Assembly: GCF_905207935.1 (NCBI RefSeq)
Contig: NZ_CAJLNI010000036.1
Span: 1-15,858, forward strand
Source: an uncultured Haemophilus sp.
Lineage (GTDB): Bacteria > Pseudomonadota > Gammaproteobacteria > Enterobacterales > Pasteurellaceae
Direction of reading: 5' to 3'
Length of the DNA: 15,858 nucleotides
Shown: positions 1-8,362 of the stretch, piece by piece
Numbering within the stretch: the first letter of the stretch is position 1
Layout: the number at the start of each line of letters is the position of its first letter
Position numbers and translations under genes: made by a program
The notes under the pieces: model-generated
The model's input: only the letters and a program-made list of their open reading frames with translations
What the model was told of the DNA's origin: nothing
Databases searched by the model: none

Positions 1-1406
1 AACAAACTTATTGGCAAATTCTTCCACTTACCACCACCAGTTATGGTGATTCTCCGTATCAATCTTTCTCTGCAATCGCAGGTAATACTCACCTTATTGA
101 TTTTGACTTATTAACTCAAATGGGTTTGTTGAAAGAAGCGGATTATGCATCGGTTAATTTTGGTGATGATCCAACTAATGTGGATTATGAACGCGTCTTC
201 TATGCGCGCCGTCCGATTTTAGAAACAGCCGTGAAAAATTTTTTAGCAAATCAAGCATTCCAAGCGGATTTCCAAAATTTTGAAAAAAACAACCGCTTGT
301 GGTTAGACGATTTTGCTGAATTTATGGCAATTAAAGAACATTTCGGTAATCAAGCATTACAAAAATGGGATGATAAAAAAGCTGTGGCTCGTGATCCAAG
401 TGCATTGGAAAAATATCGCAGCATGTTGGCGGAGCAAATTCAGTACTTTAAAGTAACGCAATATTTCTTCTTCAAACAATGGACTGAATTAAAAAATTAC
501 GCAAATCAAAAAGGCATTCAGATTATCGGTGATATGCCGATTTACGTAGCCGCAGATAGCGTAGAGGTTTGGACAAAACCAGAACTCTTCCAATTAGATG
601 AAGAACGTAATCCACTTGTTGTTGCCGGGGTTCCTGCGGATCAATTCAGTGCAACAGGACAGCTTTGGGGCAATCCGCTTTATGCTTGGGAAGAGCATAA
701 AAAACAAGGCTACGCTTGGTGGATTCACCGTATTGAAGAAAGCTTCAAGATTTATGATGTACTCCGCATCGACCATTTCAAAGGTTTCTCTGACTATTGG
801 CAAGTGGACGGAAAAGCAGAGGTTGCTAAAGATGGTAGCTGGCAGCCAGGCCCTGGTTATGACTTATTTAAAGCCGTTAAAGAGCAACTAGGTGATTTAC
901 CGATTATTGCCGAAGATTTAGGTAATATTGATGATAAAGCCAGAAAACTGCTTGCAGATTGTAATTACCCAGGCATGAAGATTCTGCAATTTGGCTTTGA
1001 GGATGTTAGTGGAAAAAGCTTAGATAGCCCGCACTATTGCATTCCGCACTCCATTGTTTATACCGGCACACATGATAATGATGTGACCAATGGTTGGTAT
1101 AACAGCTTAACTGAACAACAGCAGCAATATATCAATGATTATACCCACCGCCGTGAGAATGAATCCATTTGCCAAGCAATGATTCGTCAGCTCTTTGCGA
1201 CGGTTAGCAATACTGCGATTGCAACAATGCAAGATGTTTTAGATTTACCTGCAAGTTCAAGAATGAACATTCCTTCAACAATTGGTGGAAACTGGCAATG
1301 GAGAATGCAGAAATCTGATTTAACGCAAGATAAAAAAGACTTTTTAGCAAAAATGACCACGTTATATCAACGTGCGAATCAGGAAAAACATAATGATGAA
1401 ATTTAG
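1..1406 (+). CDS. malQ: 4-alpha-glucanotransferase (amylomaltase), 5' truncated by window edge
   Basis: This cytoplasmic GH77 enzyme transfers glucan units between maltodextrins, turning maltose into glucose plus longer dextrins for a phosphorylase. The frame is open from base 3 with no start codon before conserved sequence, so the N-terminus lies outside the window; 467 residues are visible. An early SPYQSFSAIAGN stretch and the total size fit the short (about 500-residue) amylomaltases common in Firmicutes rather than the roughly 700-residue E. coli MalQ. GH77 landmarks are present: GDMPIYVAADS near base 530, the nucleophile Asp in RIDHFKGF (codon 771-773), the acid/base Glu in AEDLG (codon 912-914) and the third catalytic Asp in THDND (codon 1074-1076). 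It is the first visible gene of a maltose operon, and its 3' end overlaps the phosphorylase start. Family assignment is certain; the 'short Firmicutes-like type' call comes from motif memory, not alignment. Confidence 0.95.
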   Translation, partial: QTYWQILPLTTTSYGDSPYQSFSAIAGNTHLIDFDLLTQMGLLKEADYASVNFGDDPTNVDYERVFYARRPILETAVKNFLANQAFQADFQNFEKNNRLWLDDFAEFMAIKEHFGNQALQKWDDKKAVARDPSALEKYRSMLAEQIQYFKVTQYFFFKQWTELKNYANQKGIQIIGDMPIYVAADSVEVWTKPELFQLDEERNPLVVAGVPADQFSATGQLWGNPLYAWEEHKKQGYAWWIHRIEESFKIYDVLRIDHFKGFSDYWQVDGKAEVAKDGSWQPGPGYDLFKAVKEQLGDLPIIAEDLGNIDDKARKLLADCNYPGMKILQFGFEDVSGKSLDSPHYCIPHSIVYTGTHDNDVTNGWYNSLTEQQQQYINDYTHRRENESICQAMIRQLFATVSNTAIATMQDVLDLPASSRMNIPSTIGGNWQWRMQKSDLTQDKKDFLAKMTTLYQRANQEKHNDEI

Positions 1407-3660
1407 TACATTTGTAAAAAATGAAACCAATAAATCGCTTGAACAATTAAGCGATAAAGAAACTTATATTCAATTATTAAATTACGTAAAAACACTCTCA
1501 GCAGATAAACCTAAAAACACAGGTAAACGTAAGGTTTATTATATTTCTGCAGAATTCTTAATTGGTAAATTACTTTCTAATAACCTGATTAACCTTGGTG
1601 TGTATCAAGATATCAAAACAGAATTAGAAAGTGTGGGTAAATCATTAAGCCATATTGAAGATATTGAGCCAGAACCGTCTCTAGGAAATGGTGGGTTAGG
1701 TCGTTTGGCTTCTTGTTTTATTGATTCAATGTCTACCCTTGGTTTAAATGCTGAAGGGGTAGGTTTAAATTATCATTATGGTTTGTTCAAACAGGTCTTT
1801 AAAAAGAATGAACAACACGCTGAACCTAATGATTGGATTGAAGATAATTCTTGGTTAATTCCAACGGATATTAGCTATGAAGTGCCGTTTAAGAAATTTA
1901 CGTTAACCTCTAAACTAGATCGTATTGATATTCTAGGTTATAAGAAAGACACGAAAAACTATCTCAATTTATTTGATATTCAATCAGTGAATCCTAAACT
2001 GATTAAAAAAGGTATTGAGTTTGATAAAACTGCGATTGAAGAAAATCTAACATTGTTCCTTTATCCAGATGATTCAGATAAAAATGGGGAATTACTGCGT
2101 ATTTATCAACAATACTTTATGGTATCAAATGCTGCACAATTATTAATTGATGAAGCGATTGCACGTGGCAGTAATTTACATGATTTAGCCGATTATGCGT
2201 ATGTTCAGATCAATGATACTCACCCTTCAATGGTGATTCCTGAATTAATTCGCTTATTAACAGAAAAACATAAAATTAAGTTTGCTGAAGCCGTTGAAAT
2301 TGTACGTAATATGGTAGGCTATACCAACCATACGATTTTGGCTGAAGCATTAGAGAAATGGCCACTCGCTTATTTAGATGAAGTGGTGCCTCATTTAGTG
2401 GTGATCATTAAAGAATTAGATAAATTAGTGCGTGCAGAGTATAAAGATCCTGCCGTACAAATTATTGATAAACAAAAACGTGTGCATATGGCGCACATGG
2501 ACATCCACTTTTCAAATTCTGTGAATGGTGTGGCGGCATTACATACGGAGATTTTGAAAAATTCAGAGCTTAAAGCGTTCTATGCGTTATATCCTGAAAA
2601 ATTCAATAATAAGACAAACGGCATTACCTTCCGCCGTTGGTTAGAGTTTTCTAACCAACCATTAGCGGCTTACATTAAAGAATTGATTGGTGATGAGTAT
2701 TTGCATGATGCAACCAAATTAGAAAAATTGTTAGCCTTTAAAGATGATAAAAAGGTTCATCAACAATTAGCGAAAATTAAGTTTGAAAACAAATTGGCAT
2801 TAAAAACCTACCTTAAAGAAAATAAAGGTATTGATTTAGATGAAAATTCAATCATTGATACGCAAATTAAGCGTTTCCATGAATATAAACGCCAACAAAT
2901 GAATGCGCTTTACGTGATTCATAAATACTTGGAAATTAAAGCAGGGAAATTACCAAAACGTAAAATTACCGTAATCTTCGGTGGAAAAGCGGCACCCGCT
3001 TATGTGATTGCTCAGGATATTATTCACTTAATTCTTTGTTTATCTGAGTTAATCAATAATGATCCTGAAGTGAACAAGTATTTAAACGTGCATTTGGTGG
3101 AAAACTATAATGTGAGTGTGGCGGAAAAACTGATTCCAGCAACCGATATTTCAGAACAAATTTCACTTGCCTCTAAAGAAGCTTCCGGTACAGGGAATAT
3201 GAAATTTATGCTGAATGGCGCATTAACGTTAGGCACAATGGATGGCGCTAATGTTGAAATTGCAGAATTAGCAGGCGCTGAAAATATCTATACATTCGGT
3301 AAAGATTCAGAAAGCATTATTAAACTTTATGAAACAGCGGGTTATGTTTCAAAAGAATATTATGAAAACGACAAGGATATTAAAAGAGCGGTTGATTTTA
3401 TTCTAAATCCTGCCGTGGTGAAATTAGGGAATAAAACACGTTTAGAACGTCTTTATAACGAGTTATTAAATAAAGACTGGTTTATGACGTTAATCGACTT
3501 TAATGCTTATGTCGAAGCGAAAGAACAAATCTTAGCTGATTATGAAGATCAAGATAGTTGGAATGAGAAAGTCGTTCACAATATCGCAAAAGCGGGCTTC
3601 TTCTCATCTGACCGCACTATCGCTCAATATAATGCAGACATTTGGCATTGTGAGGGCTAA
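1393..3660 (+). CDS. glgP: Glycogen/maltodextrin phosphorylase (GT35), short form
   Basis: This PLP-dependent alpha-glucan phosphorylase releases glucose 1-phosphate from maltodextrins or glycogen in the cytoplasm. Visible family motifs are the N-terminal LGNGGLGRLASCFIDS, NDTHPSMVIPEL, NGITFRRWL, RFHEYKRQQMN, IFGGKAAPAY, and EASGTGNMKFMLNGA with the PLP-binding lysine (Lys604, codon 3202-3204). I place the start at 1393: AGGAAAA at 1381-1387 sits correctly upstream, and the in-frame ATG at 1372 would add seven unlikely residues. A second ATG follows at once at 1396. The result is about 755 residues, shorter than E. coli MalP (797) or GlgP (815) and close to streptococcal and enterococcal enzymes. 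The start lies inside malQ (14-nt overlap), implying translational coupling. With malQ and a maltose PTS beside it, maltodextrin is the likely substrate, so malP would be an equally fair name. Confidence 0.93.
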   Translation: MMKFSTFVKNETNKSLEQLSDKETYIQLLNYVKTLSADKPKNTGKRKVYYISAEFLIGKLLSNNLINLGVYQDIKTELESVGKSLSHIEDIEPEPSLGNGGLGRLASCFIDSMSTLGLNAEGVGLNYHYGLFKQVFKKNEQHAEPNDWIEDNSWLIPTDISYEVPFKKFTLTSKLDRIDILGYKKDTKNYLNLFDIQSVNPKLIKKGIEFDKTAIEENLTLFLYPDDSDKNGELLRIYQQYFMVSNAAQLLIDEAIARGSNLHDLADYAYVQINDTHPSMVIPELIRLLTEKHKIKFAEAVEIVRNMVGYTNHTILAEALEKWPLAYLDEVVPHLVVIIKELDKLVRAEYKDPAVQIIDKQKRVHMAHMDIHFSNSVNGVAALHTEILKNSELKAFYALYPEKFNNKTNGITFRRWLEFSNQPLAAYIKELIGDEYLHDATKLEKLLAFKDDKKVHQQLAKIKFENKLALKTYLKENKGIDLDENSIIDTQIKRFHEYKRQQMNALYVIHKYLEIKAGKLPKRKITVIFGGKAAPAYVIAQDIIHLILCLSELINNDPEVNKYLNVHLVENYNVSVAEKLIPATDISEQISLASKEASGTGNMKFMLNGALTLGTMDGANVEIAELAGAENIYTFGKDSESIIKLYETAGYVSKEYYENDKDIKRAVDFILNPAVVKLGNKTRLERLYNELLNKDWFMTLIDFNAYVEAKEQILADYEDQDSWNEKVVHNIAKAGFFSSDRTIAQYNADIWHCEG

Positions 3661-3669
3661 GGGGAAGCA

Positions 3670-4461
3670 ATGAAACTACTTACCCTGAATGTACACGCTT
3701 GGTTAGAAGCTAACCAAGCGGAAAAAATAGAGATTCTTGCTGAGACTATTGTGGAAAAGGGCTATGACATTATCGCCTTACAAGAGGTTAATCAATTGAT
3801 GTCGGCTCCTGCTATTTCGCCAACGTTAAAGCAAGATAACTATGGTGTCATTCTGTTGAATAAAATCAATCAACGCGTTGCACAAAAATATTCGCTTTTT
3901 TGGAGCAATTCGCATATTGGTTATGATAAATATGATGAAGGCATTGCGTTTTTAACCCGTTTGCCTGTTTATGATGTTGATGCGTTTTATTGTAGCCAAC
4001 ACCAACGTCTTGACTCGATTCTCTCGCGTAAAATCATTGGTTTGACAGTAGAATATCAAGGTCAGTTAATTGAATGTTATTCTTGCCACATCAATTTGCC
4101 AAATTGTGATGGGGAAAACCAACTCGATAATGTTCGTTATATTGTAGAGCGGAGCCAAAGTGCGAATCTGAAAATCTTGATGGGCGATTTCAATACCGAT
4201 GCAATAAGCGATCAACAAGCTTACCAACAAATTAAATCTTTAGGCTTATTCGATACCTTTGAAATGGCAGAGCAGAAGGATAGCGGTATCACTGTAGAGA
4301 AAGCGATTGACGGCTGGAAAGGCCATAGTCAAGAAAAGCGATTAGATTATATTTTTTTAAACCAAGCAAAAAGGGTTTTATCCAGTCAGGTTATTTTTAA
4401 TGGAAAAAATAAACCGATTGTTTCCGACCATTTTGGCGTAGAAGTAGATCTCATCTTGTAG
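3670..4461 (+). CDS. mapP: Endonuclease/exonuclease/phosphatase-fold protein, probable maltose 6'-phosphate phosphatase (MapP)
   Basis: This 263-residue protein has the metal-dependent EEP fold. Visible catalytic-type residues are Asn7 (LTLNVHAW), Glu39 (ALQEV), Asp89-Glu90 (YDEGIAF), His140 (CYSCHINLP), Asp173 and Asn175 (MGDFNTD), Asp226 (RLDYIFL) and Asp253-His254 (SDHFGVEV). No signal peptide or membrane segment is seen, so it should be cytoplasmic. Automatic annotation would probably call it a nuclease. Established knowledge: in Enterococcus faecalis an EEP-family protein beside the maltose PTS gene, MapP, dephosphorylates maltose 6'-phosphate. Here the gene lies directly between a phosphorylase and a maltose-type EIICB, with malQ upstream and no 6-phospho-alpha-glucosidase in view, which is the setting where such a phosphatase is needed. 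The Shine-Dalgarno AAGGGGAAG overlaps the glgP stop. The fold is sure; the substrate is inferred from context. Confidence 0.75.
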   Translation: MKLLTLNVHAWLEANQAEKIEILAETIVEKGYDIIALQEVNQLMSAPAISPTLKQDNYGVILLNKINQRVAQKYSLFWSNSHIGYDKYDEGIAFLTRLPVYDVDAFYCSQHQRLDSILSRKIIGLTVEYQGQLIECYSCHINLPNCDGENQLDNVRYIVERSQSANLKILMGDFNTDAISDQQAYQQIKSLGLFDTFEMAEQKDSGITVEKAIDGWKGHSQEKRLDYIFLNQAKRVLSSQVIFNGKNKPIVSDHFGVEVDLIL

Positions 4462-4471
4462 GAGGATTGAT

Positions 4472-6136
4472 ATGAAAAAACTACTCAGTTTTGAGTTTTG
4501 GCAAAAATTCGGTAAATGCCTAATGGTTGTAATTGCCGTTATGCCAGCAGCGGGTTTAATGGTGAGTATTGGTAACTCACTGCCTTTGATTAGTGACGCA
4601 GAATGGCTAGCGCGTGTCGGAAACATTATCGCTCAAATTGGTTGGGGGATTATCGGTAATCTTCATTTATTATTTGCTTTAGCGATTGGTGGTAGCTGGG
4701 CAAATGAGCGTGCAGGTGGGGCATTTGCAGCAGGCTTGGCTTTCATTTTAATTAACTTAATTACCGGTAACTTTTTCGGTGTGAAGCTTGAAATGCTAGC
4801 GGATCCAAATGCACATGTAAGTACAGTATTGGCCGGTGAAATTCCTGTGGCGAATTACTTTGTGAATGTGCTTGGGCAACCTGCGTTAAATATGGGCGTA
4901 TTCGTTGGTATTATCGCTGGTTTTGTGGGGGCAACAACCTTCAATCGTTACTACAATTTCCGTAAATTACCTGAAGTATTAACGTTCTTTAATGGTAAAC
5001 GTTTTGTTCCATTCGTTGTCATTTATCGTTCTGTATTAGTGGCGATCTTCCTATCACTATTCTGGCCTTTAGTTCAAACAGGAATTAATCATTTTGGTCA
5101 ATGGATTGCTAACTCACAAAACTCAGCGCCAATTTTAGCGCCATTTATTTATGGTACCTTAGAGCGTCTATTACTTCCGTTTGGTTTACACCACATGTTG
5201 ACTATCCCAATGAACTATACTTCATTAGGGGGTACTTATGAATTCTTAACGGGTGCACAACAAGGTAAACAAGTATTTGGTCAAGATCCACTTTGGCTTG
5301 CCTGGGTGACTGACTTAATCAACCTTAAAGATGCGGGTAACTTAACCCAATATAACGAGCTACTTTCAACTGTGACACCCGCTCGCTTCAAAGTTGGACA
5401 AATGATTGGTTCAAGCGGTATCTTAATGGGCTTGACGCTTGCCATGTATATCAACGTAGATGAAGACAAGAAAAAACTCTATAAAGGTATTTTCCTTTCA
5501 TCAGCACTTGCGGTGTTCTTAACAGGTGTGACAGAGCCAATCGAATACATGTTTATGTTTGTCGCATTACCACTTTATATTGTTTATGCGTTAGTGCAAG
5601 GTTCTGCTTTTGCCATGGCTGATATTGTGGACTTACGTGTGCATTCATTCGGTAACATTGAGTTCTTAACGCGTACACCAATGGCGATTAAAGCAGGCAT
5701 TGGTATGGATGTGATCAACTTTATTTGGGTATCTATCCTCTTTGCAGTGGCTATGTTCTTTATCGCGAACTTTATGATTAAGAAATTTAATCTCGCGACA
5801 GCAGGCCGTAATGGTAACTATGATGCGAAAGGTTCAGATGAAGCTTCTAGCGATGAGCCAAAAGTGGCGAATGCTAGCACGCAAGTTATTCAAATCATCA
5901 ACTTACTTGGCGGACGTAATAATATCGCGGATGTTGATGCTTGTATGACACGTTTACGTATTACCGTACATAATCCAGATTTAGTCGGTGATGAAGCAAG
6001 CTGGAAACAAGCGGGCGCAATGGGCTTTATCGTGAAAGGTTCTGGTATCCAAGCGATTTATGGGCCAAAAGCAGATGTCTTAAAATCAGATATTCAAGAC
6101 GTGCTTTCATCTGGTGTTGAAATTCCTAAAATGTAA
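4472..6136 (+). CDS. malX: PTS maltose/glucose-type permease, EIICB (MalX/MalT family)
   Basis: This inner-membrane phosphotransferase permease imports and phosphorylates a glucose-type sugar, here most likely maltose to maltose 6'-phosphate. Of 554 residues, roughly 1-440 form the hydrophobic EIIC domain, starting FEFWQKFGKCLMVVIAVMPA and containing LLLPFGLHHML (about 233-243) and the conserved GVTEPIEYMF (352-361). A charged linker spans about 441-470, followed by an EIIB domain whose phosphorylation cysteine is Cys491 in DVDACMTRLR. There is no fused EIIA, so phosphate presumably comes from a separate EIIA-Glc (Crr) encoded elsewhere. A full AGGAGG at 4460-4465 overlaps the mapP stop codon, giving tight coupling. 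The long insertion around SLGGTYEFLTGAQQGKQVFG is typical of Firmicutes maltose permeases as I remember them. In Firmicutes this family is called MalT, unrelated to the E. coli activator of that name. Glucose or another alpha-glucoside remains possible as substrate. Confidence 0.88.
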   Translation: MKKLLSFEFWQKFGKCLMVVIAVMPAAGLMVSIGNSLPLISDAEWLARVGNIIAQIGWGIIGNLHLLFALAIGGSWANERAGGAFAAGLAFILINLITGNFFGVKLEMLADPNAHVSTVLAGEIPVANYFVNVLGQPALNMGVFVGIIAGFVGATTFNRYYNFRKLPEVLTFFNGKRFVPFVVIYRSVLVAIFLSLFWPLVQTGINHFGQWIANSQNSAPILAPFIYGTLERLLLPFGLHHMLTIPMNYTSLGGTYEFLTGAQQGKQVFGQDPLWLAWVTDLINLKDAGNLTQYNELLSTVTPARFKVGQMIGSSGILMGLTLAMYINVDEDKKKLYKGIFLSSALAVFLTGVTEPIEYMFMFVALPLYIVYALVQGSAFAMADIVDLRVHSFGNIEFLTRTPMAIKAGIGMDVINFIWVSILFAVAMFFIANFMIKKFNLATAGRNGNYDAKGSDEASSDEPKVANASTQVIQIINLLGGRNNIADVDACMTRLRITVHNPDLVGDEASWKQAGAMGFIVKGSGIQAIYGPKADVLKSDIQDVLSSGVEIPKM

Positions 6137-6156
6137 TTCAACCTAAATGCTAATTT

Positions 6157-6182
6157 TATCCCCGCTCTTCAAGGCGGGGATA
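6157..6182 (+). terminator. Hairpin after the maltose operon, weak terminator candidate
   Basis: A 9-bp perfect inverted repeat (TATCCCCGC / GCGGGGATA, loop TCTTCAAG) lies 20 nt past the permease stop codon. The GC-rich stem suits a terminator or a 3'-end stabiliser. The bases after it (TCATATCAAT) are not a clean T-run, so intrinsic termination is uncertain. A second, weaker dyad (CAATATC / GATATTG, 6189-6209) follows. Confidence 0.5.
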
Positions 6183-6277
6183 TCATATCAATATCTCATC
6201 TCGATATTGCTCATCTTCAATCTATCCACAAAATAATACTATCAACGTAAAAAATATTGTCCCAACTTCGGTACTAT

Positions 6278-6313
6278 AAAAAAATACCGCCCATTGTGTA
6301 ACGAGCGGTATTT
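6278..6313 (-). terminator. Rho-independent terminator of rnb
   Basis: The stem is AAATACCGC / GCGGTATTT with a 14-nt loop. Seven A residues at 6278-6284 on the plus strand become a T-run immediately after the stem on the minus strand. It begins about 25 nt after the rnb stop codon. It could also help stop convergent transcription from the maltose operon. Confidence 0.85.
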
Positions 6314-6337
6314 CTAGTGTTAGAAGGGAAGTGGTCA

Positions 6338-8317
6338 TTAAATGATTAGCTGACCGATAATACTACGAGTTTCTTCTCGAACCTCGGTAAGTTTCACTTT
6401 TACTAAATCGCCGATTTTGTAACGACGTTCCCCTTGAATATACAGTGCTAATTCATCGGCATTCAGTTGCATTTCGTCTTTATTTGGATGCAATGTGGAG
6501 GCAGGTACGAACATGGATGCGCCATTTTCCAATAATTGAACCCGTAAACCACCACGCATTACATCTTGCACTTCTGCATCAAACTCAGTATTTTCTGCGA
6601 CTTTATCGGCAAGATAGCGACAATATAACCAATCTGCAATATCACGCTCAACCAAGCGATTTTGACGACGCGCTTCTTGTAAGCGAGCAAGCACCTCATC
6701 TTGTGGTTTTTCACAAGCTTGCTGTGTGAGCACGGCTTTAATTAAACGATGGTTCACCATATCGGAATATTTACGGATAGGCGATGTCCAAGTTGCATAA
6801 CCTTCTAATCCAAGCCCAAAATGTGGAGCAAGTTCCGATTTAAATTCCGCAAAGGTTAAATAACGACGTAAACGGAATTCTAAATAGTCACCTTCAATCG
6901 GTTCAATATCATGACGCATTTGGCAATAACCTTTTAAGGTCGCCAAATTTTCCACTGAATAGCGTTCAGCAAGCTCAGCTTGATTTTCTTCATTAGCTAA
7001 ATTTGCCATTAAGAAATTATGGGCATTTTCTAAGAATTTTTTATCAAAGCCCGTATGCGTATTGAAAATACCGGTCTGAGCTTGTTCAGCTAAGAATTGT
7101 GCAGCACAGATATTGGCAATAATCATGGATTCTTCCACGATTTGATTTGCAATACGACGATATTCCGCTTTAATTTCTTTCACTTTGCCATTTTCAGCGA
7201 GAATAAAGGAGTAATCCGGTTTCTCTTTAAATAAAAGAGAATGCGTTTTTCGCCATTGAATACGCGCTTTGGTAAATTGATGTAGCCAATCAATTTGCTG
7301 TGCAATTTCTGGTGTTTCTGGCTGCCATGCATCAGGCACTTGCTCTAAATAATCTGAGATCTTGTTATAGACTAATTTTGCTTTAGATTGCACATAAGCA
7401 GACACAAAATGCGGTTTAGCCGTGATGTTGCCGGCAAGATCTGTTTCGATATAACACACTAATGCAGGGCGAGTTTCATTTGCCATTAATGAACATAATT
7501 CATCAGACAGTTCACGCGGCAACATAGGAATGTTAAAGCCTGGCAAATAATTAGTGAAACAACGCTGTTTCGCATCTTTTTCAATTTGTGAATCTAATGC
7601 AATGTAAGCCGTAGGATCAGCAATGGCAACGACTAATCGCCAGCCAGTTTGTGTACCATTTTGCTCGATAGGTTCGATGTAAAGTGCATCGTCCATATCT
7701 TGCGTGCTTTCAGAGTCAATAGTGACAAAATGAAGTGCGGTCAGATCTTCGCGAGTTTGTTGATCTAACATTTCATAGCTTTCTGCACCTTGTACAGGAT
7801 GACGAGATTGCTCATGACGTGCCAATGTCACCCACCAAGGAGCTAATTCATCATCAGCACGGCAGATAAATTGATTGATGGTAGCATAGAAAAAGCGATC
7901 ATCACGTAATGGGTGCGTTTTTAAATTTGCTACGACCCAATCGCCTTCTTGTAATTCTTCTTTGACGGATTTAGCTTGTTGTGCGCCAATAGGTTGATTG
8001 ATACTTGGATGATCAACTAAAACTTGCAATTTCTTGTCTTTATTGAACCGCACTTTGGCAATAAAGCGAGTGAGCATTGGCTCAATTAATTCTTCAGGTT
8101 CAGCTTGCTCTTTATCGCCTTGTTTTTCAATGGTGGCTTTGATTTTGTCACCGTGCATCACTTTTTTCATTGCAGGTGGGGCAATAAAGTAGCTTTTTTT
8201 ATCGCACTCTAAAAAACCATAAGCTTTATCAGTACTTTTTACCACGCCTTCAACGTGTTCTTTGCTATCGTGGATTTGTTGCTTAAGTTGTGCGAGTAAT
8301 GGATTATCTTGGAACAT
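6338..8317 (-). CDS. rnb: Exoribonuclease II (RNase II)
   Basis: RNase II is a processive 3'-to-5' hydrolytic exoribonuclease that degrades single-stranded mRNA to short oligonucleotides. The protein has 659 residues (E. coli 644) and starts MFQDNPLLAQLKQQ, almost identical to E. coli Rnb, so this is RNase II and not the longer RNase R. Cold-shock-like RNA-binding domains cover about residues 1-150. The RNB catalytic core follows, with Asp201, Asp207, Asp209 and Asp210 in TIDSESTQDMDD at exactly the E. coli positions; the S1-like domain is C-terminal (from about 575). The start is fixed by homology, because no Shine-Dalgarno precedes it: the leader is U- and A-rich, directly behind the fabI terminator hairpin. 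It lies 66 nt downstream of fabI on the same strand; the rnb-fabI pair also occurs in H. influenzae, as I recall. Confidence 0.97.
   Translation of the reverse strand: MFQDNPLLAQLKQQIHDSKEHVEGVVKSTDKAYGFLECDKKSYFIAPPAMKKVMHGDKIKATIEKQGDKEQAEPEELIEPMLTRFIAKVRFNKDKKLQVLVDHPSINQPIGAQQAKSVKEELQEGDWVVANLKTHPLRDDRFFYATINQFICRADDELAPWWVTLARHEQSRHPVQGAESYEMLDQQTREDLTALHFVTIDSESTQDMDDALYIEPIEQNGTQTGWRLVVAIADPTAYIALDSQIEKDAKQRCFTNYLPGFNIPMLPRELSDELCSLMANETRPALVCYIETDLAGNITAKPHFVSAYVQSKAKLVYNKISDYLEQVPDAWQPETPEIAQQIDWLHQFTKARIQWRKTHSLLFKEKPDYSFILAENGKVKEIKAEYRRIANQIVEESMIIANICAAQFLAEQAQTGIFNTHTGFDKKFLENAHNFLMANLANEENQAELAERYSVENLATLKGYCQMRHDIEPIEGDYLEFRLRRYLTFAEFKSELAPHFGLGLEGYATWTSPIRKYSDMVNHRLIKAVLTQQACEKPQDEVLARLQEARRQNRLVERDIADWLYCRYLADKVAENTEFDAEVQDVMRGGLRVQLLENGASMFVPASTLHPNKDEMQLNADELALYIQGERRYKIGDLVKVKLTEVREETRSIIGQLII
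7733..7741 (+). repeat. DNA uptake signal sequence (USS), within rnb
   Basis: Perfect AAGTGCGGT, the core recognised during natural transformation in Haemophilus. It lies inside the rnb coding sequence. Confidence 0.9.
8047..8055 (-). repeat. DNA uptake signal sequence (USS), within rnb
   Basis: Perfect ACCGCACTT on the plus strand (AAGTGCGGT on minus), the second copy inside rnb. Confidence 0.9.
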
Positions 8318-8327
8318 AGTTATATTT

Positions 8328-8362
8328 AAAAAAAGAGAAAAGGCAGACTGAAAAGCCTGCCT
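8328..8362 (-). terminator. Rho-independent terminator of fabI, abutting the rnb start
   Basis: On the minus strand AGGCAG and CTGCCT pair around a 10-nt loop and are followed by TTTCTCTTTTTTT. It begins about 21 nt after the fabI stop. The T-run ends only about 10 nt before the rnb start codon, so it occupies the place where an rnb ribosome-binding site would be. Confidence 0.75.

Noticed and set aside
1372..1392. Upstream ATG for the phosphorylase at 1372
   Set aside because: It adds seven basic residues not typical of the family and has no good ribosome-binding site, whereas 1393 follows AGGAAAA at a suitable distance.
3670..4461. DNA repair nuclease (exonuclease III-like) role for the EEP-fold protein
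   Set aside because: The motifs are those of the general superfamily, and its place inside a maltose PTS operon makes a sugar-phosphate substrate much more likely.
6189..6209. Second inverted repeat CAATATC / GATATTG after the maltose operon
   Set aside because: It is short and AT-rich with no U-run after it, within what chance would give in this composition; noted only with the first hairpin.
6445..6729. Plus-strand frame antisense to rnb (and similar frames antisense to prlC, fabI and hldE)
   Set aside because: These are shadows of strongly conserved genes on the other strand, with no ribosome-binding sites or family resemblance.
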